DNA of 64,000 bases, taken from the NCBI GenBank assembly GCA_002104945.1, contig MCFH01000041.1:264001-328000 (forward strand), given 5' to 3'. This stretch comes from Piromyces finnis (taxonomy: Eukaryota > Neocallimastigomycota > Neocallimastigomycetes > Neocallimastigales > Neocallimastigaceae). Position numbers and translations under genes: made by a program. A model generated the notes under the pieces. That model searched no databases. It had not been told where the DNA came from and saw only the letters and a list, made by a program, of their open reading frames with translations. Below, piece by piece: positions 1-11,400 of the stretch. Position 1 is the first letter of the stretch. Each line of letters opens with the position of its first letter.

Positions 1-519
1 TGTTTTCTCTGAAACCGTTCTTGAAACGTCTGGTGAGGGTCTTTAAGTATCTCATACGACCGGTACCGGTGGTCTTTCTTCTCTTACCCTTAACACTCCA
101 GTTGTCTATTTATTGTTTATAAAAAATTATTATATCATTATATTAATTTCTATTCATCAATTTTACTAAAACCTAATATATATCTATTTCATATCTATTG
201 ATATTTACACTTTCTGGTCTTAGCAGCTGGGTAACCACATTGAGCACAGGTCTTCTTTTGGTTGTGGAAGCAACGACGACCACATCTTGGGCAGAGAGTG
301 TGGGTCTTAGTGTGACGTTCACCAAAACTGGTAGTACCTTTAGTCTATTATTATTATTATTTGATAAAAATAGTAGACATCATAATAATTTTTTATGAAA
401 AGGTGTTCAGTTCAATTACAATATTAATAAAAAAACAAAAACATTTAAGTTAATAAACTTAATTCATCCATCAACACTTATAATAATAAACACATTAATA
501 AAAAATATTCATTTACCAT
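1..519 (-). CDS. RPL37: 60S ribosomal protein L37 (eL37), copy A, 3' end outside window
   Basis: eL37 is a small zinc-binding protein of the large ribosomal subunit. Read on the minus strand, three exons join in frame: a start-codon-only exon 519-517 (ATG followed by donor GTAAAT), exon 2 at 344-209, and exon 3 from 105 leftwards, cut by the window edge. The spliced protein begins [19 protein letters not shown] and carries the family's zinc motif CPRC...CAQC (C-x2-C, then C-x2-C), then [20 protein letters not shown]. About 80 of the expected 93 residues are visible. The coding exons differ from copy B (966-2254) at only five of 241 aligned positions, all synonymous, while the introns are unrelated in length and sequence. 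Codons favour C in third position, unlike the surrounding AT-rich DNA, as expected for a highly expressed gene. Identification is firm; the micro-exon start is inferred from splice consensus. Confidence 0.93.
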
Positions 520-965
520 TTTTAACTAATCTTAAATGATCGTTATAAAATCGAAAGAGAGGAAATCTAATAATTAATTATGATGGTAATTTCAAAGATT
601 GTTTAATAGTCACGTGCTTAGATCTTATTAGTATGCTTCAAAAAAATTGACCAATCATATTCAAAATTTTAACATTATATATAATTATTATTTCCTTATA
701 TAATTTTTATAATTTGATTTTTATTTTATTAATTATTGATGATAATTAGGTAGTGTATTAAATAATAATCCACTAATGTTTGTATACATTCTGTAAAAAA
801 ATATAAATTTATTATATTCAATATTGTATTTATTTGATAAAATGTAGAATAATATCCAATCAGATGGATATTAACTATTCTAAAGGGTTTAGGTTCATTC
901 TTTTTAATTTGTCCTCTCTCTAAACAAAAATATCGACTTTTTTTGTGTCGGTTTAATTTGTAAAA
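520..965. promoter_or_regulatory. Shared divergent promoter region of the two RPL37 genes
   Basis: The 446 bases between the two inferred RPL37 start codons must hold the promoters of both genes. Two GC-containing words stand out from the AT background: a palindromic CACGTG at 611-616 (context GTCACGTGC) and AGGGTTTAGG at 884-893. In some yeasts such as Candida albicans, ribosomal protein promoters use Cbf1 (CACGTG) and Tbf1 (telomere-like AGGGTTT words). Assigning these sites to such factors here is inference from word identity alone. No TATA box can be singled out in such AT-rich sequence. Confidence 0.55.
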
Positions 966-2254
966 ATGGTATGTATGGGTTTTTTCCCAAGACATAATTT
1001 GTTCTAGCCTAGTGTCTTGCTTTTTATTCTATATGATTATTTTTTTTTATTTAATTATTAAGTCTCTACAATTATATAAAGTCCTCCATATGAAATACTT
1101 TATAATAATAAAGAACTTTTGTATTTCATCTTTTTTTTTTTTTTTTTTTTTTGCTGAATATTATATCAAATTATTTATTTATAATAATAAATATTGATAT
1201 ATATATATGATATTTAATTTATCTTATTTAAAATGTTATTCTAAATTTATAAACATAGTTAATAAAATAGCATATACATTTACATATAAATTACTAATAA
1301 GTTTTTATCTATATCTAAATTCATAATAATATAATAAAATAAATTTATTATGTAATTTGAAATTGGAATTTTAAATTAAATTGAAATTTTACAATTTCAA
1401 ATTTAATTCCAAATTTTAATTTGAAATTGGAATTTTAAATTGAAATTTATGTGTATAATAGACTAAAGGTACTACCAGTTTTGGTGAACGTCACACTAAG
1501 ACCCACACTCTCTGCCCAAGATGTGGTCGTCGTTGCTTCCACAACCAAAAGAAGACTTGTGCTCAATGTGGTTACCCAGCTGCTAAAACCAGAAAATGTA
1601 AATATTTATAATCAAAAAAAATAATAATAACAATTGCAAATGAACTATATATAACAATAAAATAAAGTATTAAAAATTATAATCGTTGAATATCAAATAA
1701 TGAAAATTAAATATATATAAAAGGATCAACACAAATATTTATAATACCAACAATAAATTCAAATTTTATATTTGAACATTTTATAATATTCATTTTACTC
1801 CACAATCTAGAAGAAGAAAATAATGACATTAAAATTTTTCTTTAAGAATTTCATTTTATATTAAAATCAAATTTTTTAAAAAAAATATTATTCTTTGAAT
1901 TTATATATAAGCTTTTTTTTTTTTTTTTTTTACTTTTAAAATAGCTATATACAAAAACGTGCAAATAAATGATTTTAAATGTTAAATTAATAATTCAAAA
2001 AAAGAAAATTAATTACAAAAACGAAGAAAAAAAGATGATTTTAAATGTTAAAATTGATAATTCAATTTTTATAAATATTAATCATATTCATATATTGTTT
2101 TAATTTTATAGACAACTGGAGTGTTAAGGGTAAGAGAAGAAAGACCACCGGTACTGGTCGTATGAGATACTTAAAGACCCTTACCAGACGTTTCAAGAAC
2201 GGTTTCAGAGAAAACACTACCCCAAAGCCACGTGTTGCTGCTTCCTCTGCTTAA
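966..2254 (+). CDS. RPL37: 60S ribosomal protein L37 (eL37), copy B
   Basis: A complete eL37 gene of 93 codons in three exons: 966-968 (ATG only, followed by a perfect GTATGT donor), 1462-1597 and 2112-2254, with introns of 493 and 514 nt. The spliced protein has the C-x2-C...C-x2-C zinc ribbon (CPRC, CAQC), the basic [15 protein letters not shown] segment that contacts rRNA in known eL37 structures, and ends [11 protein letters not shown]. Exon 2 has the same length (136 nt) and phase as in copy A. Both introns are far longer than those of copy A (172 and 103 nt) and contain long T runs. Intron 1 also carries a repeat cluster just before its acceptor. The pair looks like an old inverted duplication whose coding sequence has been held constant by selection on a highly expressed protein, by gene conversion, or by both. 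Confidence 0.96.
1353..1441. repeat. 25-bp direct repeat with intervening inverted copy in RPL37-B intron 1
   Basis: The 25-base word starting TAATTTGAAATTGGAATT occurs at 1353-1377 and again at 1417-1441. The segment between them (about 1391-1417) contains a partial reverse complement of the same word, so the region can fold as a hairpin with either copy. It ends about 20 nt before the 3' splice site at 1461. Confidence 0.7.
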
Positions 2255-5200
2255 ATTAGTTAATTGTTATTTGTAATTTTTTTGTATATTTATATTTTTT
2301 ATGAACATAAAAATTCATAAATATATGTAAATATAATATAAATATATATATACATAAAAATAAAATAAATAATAAAAAAAAATATCACAAAAAAAACTTT
2401 TGAGCTTATTTATTTTAAAAATTGAATTTTTTTTTTTTTTTTTTTTTTTTTTATTAATTAAAGAAACTTGATATAAACGAGGAATTTATAAAAGTACTTT
2501 AATGTTTTCAAATCAAGTTACATTTTGGTTTAAATAATAGCAAATAGTAATAATTTTTAGACTATATATATATAATGCATTCAACATTTCAGCTAACAAA
2601 AAGTAATATTTATAAATGAAATAAATAATTTATTAAACTGTAATTAATAAAATGGTGATATAGGAAAAATGAGTATGGGAAATGAAATAGTAATATTCTC
2701 TACTAACCTTGTGTGATATATCAATAATAAAATAATAATATTTTAAATATAAGAATTATTTATTTATTTATTTATTTATTTAATTTAAACATAAATATCT
2801 ATTGATATATAATATTTACTTTATCAATTTAAAAATTTATAAAATAGTAAAGATAATAATAAAATATTAATGGTTAGGTCATATTTTATTAATTAAATTA
2901 ATATCATTAATAGCATAAATATATAAACCTAATCTTTTTTATTTAAATAAATTTCAAGAACTTTTAAAAAGTTTCTTTATTATATTTTATATGAAGTATT
3001 TAAAGATTATATAATATTTTGGTTTAAAATAATGAATTTTGCCTTATATTCAATATTAATAATTTAATATTCTAATTTATTTTATAAATTACTACTTCTT
3101 TTTCTAGTTTACTCGTTTATTTTATATCTTATTTGAAATTAAAAAAAAATCTTAAAATTCCTTAAAATAAAAAAGCTTGCATATTTTTTGAAGTAGTTAT
3201 TGTAATTTAATATTGTTGTTACTGGATTAATTATATATTTTTTAAACTGTAATTAACAATTTTGAAGTTTGAATATAAAAAGTTTAATAAGGTTAATTAA
3301 ATTTATAATAAATAAACAATTGGAAACTATTATAATTATAATAAATATTAACTATTATTTCTAATATTATAGAGTAAAAAAAATAATAAATATACCTATA
3401 TACAATTATTTAAAATTAACTGTTATTTTTTTTATACAATCAATTAAAATTAACTGTTAATAAAATTATAAATATACAATTACTTAAAATTAACTGTTAT
3501 TTTTTTATACTAATAAAATTATAAAAGATTACTATAAAAAAACTATAAAGATATATAATGAGGTTCATTAACTATAATTTTTAATAGTTTTAAAAATATT
3601 AATGAAATTATATTATTATTATAATAATAATAATAATAATAAATAAAATTAAAATATATTTATAAAATATAAAATTAATTAATGTAATTTAGGATATTTC
3701 ATTTCGTTTTTATCACAATTCTAAATAGAATTTATTCCTAAATAAATTTCTTATTAATATTTAATAATAAAAAAAAAGTATTAAAAAATTATTTGTAATA
3801 ATAAATAAAATAAATAATATAAACTTTTTTAAAAAGTTTTTTTTTAACTATTTTAACTATATAAATAATTCTAAATTAATTTTATATTTATTCTAAGTTA
3901 ATAATAAGTATAATATCAATACTATAATATTAATAAAATATATATTTTTTTAACATTAATAACAATTTATTTATTTATATTTATAAGAAATTCACTTAAA
4001 AAATACGATATTAATATATAAATATAAATATAATTACTAATATTTATTTTTTCCATAGGTTAGGCTTTAATTTAACCTTTAAAATTTTTAAGCATTAATT
4101 TTTATTAAAAATTATTTTGTTAATAAAATTAAAAAGTTTCTTATATAACAACAAACCAAAACATATATAATAAGAGTATAATGTAATACATGATATACTA
4201 TTAGATCAATAAATTATTATTTTATCAATATTCATGAGAACGAAAGCATTTTTCTAATTGATATCTATTAATATTATTAGGAAATGCTTGATACATTTTC
4301 CCGAAAAAAGTATAATTAATTAGAAGGACTAATTATTATATTTTTTTTTAATTTATGTTAATAGGGAATGATACCCAATATGTGGAATCGCTGATTACTT
4401 TATAAATTTAGTTATATGAAATTAAATTAATGTATCTAAATGTATACATTCTCATTGTAATGTTTTATTTTATTAAAAAGGATTAATTAATTTTTTTTAA
4501 TTTAAATATATATACTTTTTAATAGAATACAAATAAATTAATATTTAAAATAGGATTATGAAAATTATAAATTTTAGTAAATAAATATACAATATATTAT
4601 TATTAACATAATATATTATAAATATAAATATTATCCAATTAATACTTATGTTACACAATTTAATTTTTTTAGAAAAACAATTTTTAATTAAATATTTTTA
4701 TATTCTTTTTTGATGATGAGAGAAAAAAAACTTGATTTGATAAGAAGCTGGTTACAGTTACACCTTGTATAAAAAAAAGAAAAGAGTCGTGGTTTAATAG
4801 GAAATTTTTGATTGATCTATTGTAAATAATATTTTTTTTTTTAGAGTTGGGATGTGCGTATTTGAATAATTTCATTCTATGAGTAGTGTAATGGAATACA
4901 GAGTCATTTTTAAAATAATGTATTTGTAAGAATTTAACTATATAAAACAGTAATATAAATACCATTTTTTTTAAATAAAATGGAAATAAAATAATGATAG
5001 TTATATATAATTTTAATGAATATTTATCAATTTATAATTAAAAAAAAAAACCAATCTTTTAATATGAATACTTCCATTTACATTCACGTTTAAATGTATT
5101 ATTAATGTACAATTAACAGTTATAGGCTCAAAATTGATTTTTACTAACCATTAATATTTAACTGCAAATAGTATACCATATTATTTAAAAGTAATCAAGA

Positions 5201-8200
5201 GAGACCAATCAATAAAATAAAGGTTAGATTAATAAAATAAGATGATGGATTATGATGGTTTAATAATATGAATAATTAATTGAAATATTTTTGCTTAAAG
5301 AGAATTTCCTATATCATAAAAATAATGAATATCACAAAAGTATAAAAGTACATTTTTATATAATTGGGAAAAAATAATTACATTTATTAATAGCAACAAA
5401 TTTTAATCTAATACATTGTGCTCTTTTTTTTTTTTTTTTTGCTAGAATCATATAATTTATTTTTTTAAATTTTAAAAACCCAATTGTCTACATTAATTTC
5501 TATTATATAAATGCATACGTAATTAATTATGTAAATCTTTAAATTATAAAATTGCTATTTTGAATTTTTATAATTAACATAAACTTTCATAGTTCATTAA
5601 TTTTATATCACATCAACGACTACTTTGAATATTTAAACTAATTAATTTAATTAATGGTTGTTAATTAAGTCATTCAATTATTGTTATTTTTTAATTAATC
5701 GATTAATAGGATTAACATTTTTATAAAAATATGAAATAAGAAATAATAAGAAAATTAAGAATAAACAAAGTAGTATTGATAAATCTTTTGAATAATATCT
5801 AATAGTATCAAAAATTCTAATTTAATAAAACTTTTAAACTTTTTTTATTAATGTGTTCTTTTGAAAATAATAATAAATAAGAATAAATAATAATGAATAA
5901 TTGTAAAGAACATTTAAAATATATTATTAAATTAAAGATAAAAATAAGTATGTGTTCAATTTATGCAATAAACTTTTTAATGGCATATAATATGACTTTT
6001 TTTTGTATTAAGATGTTTATTTGATTCATTATTTGAAATGCGTTAATTGAAATTATAGTTATCTTATTTTAAAGTAGATACTATTGAATAATGATTGTCC
6101 TTTTACATTTGAAAAAAAAGAATGAAAAGCAATCAAAATATAATGTAATACATAATATAAATATAATGTAATACTTCATGTACATTATTAATAGACTAAA
6201 AAAATATCATCTTCAATTATTATAAATTTTTTTTATGAATTTATTTCAATTATGTATTGATTATGAAGTATCACAATTATTAATATATTATGCTATATAA
6301 TTTAATATATATAACAATATATTTAAATAAATTGATGTTATAAAATAATAAATATAAATCCATTTTTTTATTATAATTATGCTAATATAAATTTTTATTA
6401 AAAACATATTAAAAAACAATATTAAAATTTGTTGATTGATATAAAATAATATATTAAATCAATATAATTAAATTATACTTAATATATAATATATTATAAT
6501 AATATTTTAAAATTTCAAAAGTGAAAAAAAAAACAAGAAAAATAATATATCGAATAATCAACATATTATATCATATATTATTACAATTAATCAATATAAT
6601 TTTATATAATTTTATATATTATAAAATAATACTTATTTATTAATTATTTTTTATTAACTAAATTGAATCATAATATTAAGATTTTTTAAATATGATGTAA
6701 ATAAATTGTTGTATATACATCTACTATTTAAATAATTACATTTATAATATTTAATATATATGTACATAATATATAATAATGTATGCTGTAATATATTAGA
6801 ATTAATGATTCCTTTTTTTTTTTTTTTTTCAATTATTTGTTTGAAAATTTATTTATTAAATATATTGTTATTCTTCATCATCATCATTATTATTATTATT
6901 ATTGTAAAATTGATTATATAATAATTTATATAAGAATAAAAATAATTAATATGTTTTATTGTGTTATGATAATGTAGAAAATTAGTCTAAAAAATTTTTT
7001 GTTTTTGAAATTTTTTACTTTTCTTATAAATTTTTTTATATTATTTTATTTTAGAATATTTAGTAATGAAATAGTAGTACTTTTTTTTTTGTAGTAATTA
7101 TATTTGTTATTTTTTTTAATCTAAAAGATGTTATTTATATTATAATTTCTTAATTATAATTAATAATATATTTAGTAAAAAATAATTAATATATACCAAA
7201 GATAAGAGTATTAATCACTATAAATTTAATTAGTTAGAAGACGTTTTGTTAAATGAATAGATAACAAAGTATATTACAAGTACATTTCATTTTATTTCAA
7301 CATTATTCATTAGAAATCATTTTAATCAAACCAAAATATTAATTTAGAATCAATATAATTTCAAGCAATTGAATAATATACATATTCAAATCCTATATTA
7401 TCATACCAATTTACTTTTTTTTTTTATTAAACAGATTAGATTTCAAAAGAAGGAATCAATTAATTTGGCAATAAATGAAATAAATCTATTCAAATTTAAT
7501 ATATTCACTAGATTTATTTTATCAATTAAATATAAACAACAGAAAATAATATTAAAAATGATTTGTTTATCCAAGATATAGTATTTATAGAAAGAGAATA
7601 ATTTTTTTATTTCATTAAAAAAATTATTGAATTATAAATTTTCTATTATCTTGAAAAATATTGGGAAAAAAAAAGTTCAAATAATTCAACAATTTAATGA
7701 AGAATAATTTTTAGATTATTTCTTTAATATATGTAAATTTTATTTATTATTTATTCATTTATTAATTATTTTAGAGAATATATTTTCAGAACATTTAAAA
7801 TATTAATAATATTTCTTAAATGTTAAATTATTTCAAAATATCTTCATCATTTCACAAATCATTTATTGATATTTATTGGTAAATATAACAAAGTTTTTGT
7901 TTCCCTATAAATATTAAATTTTTGAAACGTTAAAAGTCATAAAAATTAATTTAAAATTTTAATTAATTATTAAAAAAAGATAATTTTATATATCTCATTT
8001 AAATCCAATATAATCATAAAAATATTTCGAAAGAAATATATTACAATACAACAAATTAAATTTTGATTACAATAGAGAGTATATAAACTTTTGAAAACAC
8101 TAGGTTATTAAAAATACTAATAACCTGTGTATTTCAAAGTTTATAGTAGCCTAAAGAAAAATAATAATTAAAAACTTTTGTTTTTTTTATTTTTTTTTTG

Positions 8201-8467
8201 GCATAACCATTAACTATTTTATTAAATGATAGCAATTACAATATTGAAATCAATTATTTTATCAGTTATACTTTGATAGTATTGTTATAAAATCATTCAA
8301 TTTAAATTTGTTTTTTTAATATTTTAATATATCATTTAAATTGGAATTATTAAACTCGATATTATTTGTTATTCGTTTCAATTAGATTTTATTTTTTTGT
8401 TTTGCTTTTAATTTTAGTTTTTTTCTTCAGTATAGAATATTTATTATAGAGTTTATATTAGGGTATA
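2255..8467. other. Gene-poor AT-rich stretch
   Basis: About 6.2 kb with no reading frame or exon that I can defend. It consists of A/T runs, short AT tandem copies (for example a repeated AATTAACTGTTATTTTTTT-like unit at about 3390-3510) and scattered T runs of 15-27. A minus-strand open frame at 4684-4965 lies in slightly less AT-rich DNA but matches nothing I recognise. A perfect inverted repeat lies at 8097-8130, close to the next gene. Confidence 0.6.
8097..8130. repeat. Hairpin-forming inverted repeat upstream of the 8468 gene
   Basis: AGGTTATTA (8102-8110) and TAATAACCT (8118-8126) are perfect reverse complements around a 7-base loop. The stem extends by ACAC/GTGT (8097-8100 and 8127-8130) if one T at 8101 is bulged, giving 13 pairs. 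It lies 338 nt before the ATG at 8468. It could be a palindromic protein-binding site or chance. Confidence 0.5.
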
Positions 8468-11400
8468 ATGCAAAATAATTTAATGGAAAAAGAATCTGTA
8501 GAAAGTAAAAGATTATCTACGGCAACTAGTGTCTCTCTCTCAGTGGCTACCTCAGCTTCTCCTTCCCTTCTATCTGAAACATCATTTAATAATTCCATTC
8601 TTTCTAAATCACCAACACCATCATCAATATCAAATTATGTTAATAATCAAATTCAAGGAAAAGAAACAAAAAGTGAATCAGAGAAAAAGAAATTGAAGAA
8701 TGTTTTACATAAATTTTTCAAGACAAAGAAAATATTTATTGGAAGTAATCATGGACATCATAAAAAGAATAGTTACAGTCAGAATTTAGGTGATGAAAAA
8801 AATATTTATGGATATTCAACAATTGGTAAATCAATTTTAAATGCAGATGAGAATTTAAGTAAGAATGCTAATACTGTTTCTACTTCTCAGCCTGCCTCTT
8901 TATATTACATTAATAATCAAGCTAATAGTACTCAAAGTAATATTGAGAATAATTATTTAACTACTCCAAATTCATTATCTCAGCAACAGCATTTACAATT
9001 GAATGAAGATAATAAATTCCCAACTTATTATAGTAGAGAAGAATTAGAACTTAAATTAAAAAGTGAAACAGAAAAAAATATTTGTTCTGATAAATTAACC
9101 GCTAAGGAGTTTGCTGCAGAAGTTGGAATTATACCAATTAACGAAGAAGATGAGGATAGTAATAGTGTTAAAAGCAGTCATTTAAATAATGTTACCTATT
9201 CATCATTTTTTACTAATAATGGAATTCAAAATACATATAATTCTACTAAATCTTATGGTCCTCGTTTAGATATGTCATTATTTGATCCTCCAAATAAAAT
9301 TTCATCAGAAAATCTTAATGAATCTAAAAAGACTATCATTCCAGAATATAATCAACGGAGTTCGTTTGGTTTATCTTCTAGTTCTGATATTGATGGTTCA
9401 TTAGGTGCAAAAGGTGCACTTAAGTCTAAGGATTCAGAAAATGAAACTATTGAAATTTTAGATATCGACTCACTTTCGAAAAGTAACATCAAAGAAAATG
9501 ATATTGAAAAAGCGGAAGCTAAATTTACAACTCAAACTAGATCTAGAATTAAAAAATTGAGCCGTTTTGAAGTAGAAGTATTAAGTGGTAACACTCCAAA
9601 AAGTGCTATGATTAATTCAAAGAAGCCCAGCATTAATACTTTAGGCCTTGGTGAATATAATCAAAGTCATAGTCATCCTAATTCTGCAAAATTATCTAAT
9701 TCATTTAGTTCTCCTTGTTATTTGAATGCTACTTCATCTCTTCCTAATTTAAATGATCTTAATAAGATAATGTTAAAAAATGGAAGTGGTTATCATACTA
9801 CACCTTCTTCACCAGCTAGAAGAGATTATGGAATTCCTAAAAATGATAATGTTTACTTTGTTTGTTCCAACGCACAGACTAGAAAACCAAGAAGAGTATC
9901 TCTTTCTAAACATTCTCCTATGAATAGTTTAGATGAAAAGAATGGTAAAGATGCTAAGGAAAAATTAAGAATAATTGTTGATATTCCAAATGAAGATGAT
10001 AATGATAGTATGCCTTCTTCAGCATCAACTTCGTCATCGGCTTCTCCTATTCATTTCGAGGCTAAACATCAATATTCTACTACTACAATTAATTCTTCTG
10101 TTTCCAAAATAGATATTTACAATTTAAATAATAATGAAACTGCTAATAAGGCACGTAATATGACTACTACTATTATAACACCTGAAATAATTAAAGCAGC
10201 AGATGATTCTAAGAATTCTTCATCAGAAAGTAATAGTTTAACTACTACTCCTATTAATACCCCATCACCTGAAGAATTAAAGAACATTTGGATTGATAAA
10301 ACAATTGGTGGAAATACAAATTGTATAAATAAGTTTCACATTACAAACTTCCAAACAGAAATTAGCAAAGCTGATAATACTATTCATACAACTACTGCTT
10401 CACATATTAAAGATGCAATGACTAATACTGATAGTGTAGTATTTCCAATTCAAATTATTAAGACTCCAATAGGTGGTAAATGCAATACCTACTTAAGTGA
10501 TTCAAAAGTAACTAATGAGGATATTCAACCTAGTCGTTTTAGTGAAAATAAAACAAAATCTTTACATTCAAAAAACACTATAATTGATGAAGAAAAGAAT
10601 AATGAAAAATCAGAAAAAAATAATTTAAATAATAAAGAGAAGTCTGAAGACAGTTCCAATGTTGTTCAAGTTATTCAGAAGGGTAGATTTACGATTATGA
10701 AGGAGCATCATGATTATAAACATGCTGTCTCACATCATTATAAATTTGTCATCATTAGAAACCCAAGTTCAAATGTATTATTACCTCAAACTTCAGGTGA
10801 TAGTTTAACCTCTTCATCCTTATCTTCTATTCCATCATATTCTTACATTGATCCAACCAAAAATAAGGATGTAAAACATAGTCATAAGGAAACTCTTTCT
10901 ACCATTATTACCCCAACATCATCCTCCGGTTTAACTTTAGATAAATCTTCAATGATTAATTCATCATCAAACACAACGTCTCCTCCAGGTTCTCCATATT
11001 CCACATGTTCTCCTACTCTTTCAACTATATCCATTCCACATCAACAATTAGCAAATATAGCCGCTGCTTCATTATCATCTAATTTGAATTTATCAGAAGG
11101 TATTGCATATACCACAACAATTGACTCTAATGGTAAAGCTTTTGAATCAAATAAAAGTGAAGAACATGTTCTTATCGTCCCAACAAATGATGAAAAACAA
11201 AATAACTTAACTTGTATACAATCATTTACCTCATCAGTTACTCCAATTTCCACCTCATTGTATATATCGACAATCACACCAGTACAAACTTCGTTAAATA
11301 AAGATTTAATGCATGGTATTGGTCCAACAACAACACCACTAAATGAAGATACACATTCAACGACGACAACGCCATTAATGATTCATTCGATAACTCCATC

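Noticed and set aside
198-398. 66-codon plus-strand frame and 729-995 minus-strand frame at the RPL37 locus
   Set aside because: The first is antisense to RPL37 copy A exon 2; the second lies in the shared promoter and copy B leader and has no coding character.
4684-4965. 93-codon minus-strand frame in the gene-poor stretch, locally less AT-rich
   Set aside because: No recognisable motif, a low-complexity composition and no supporting exons; could be a decayed gene but not supportable.
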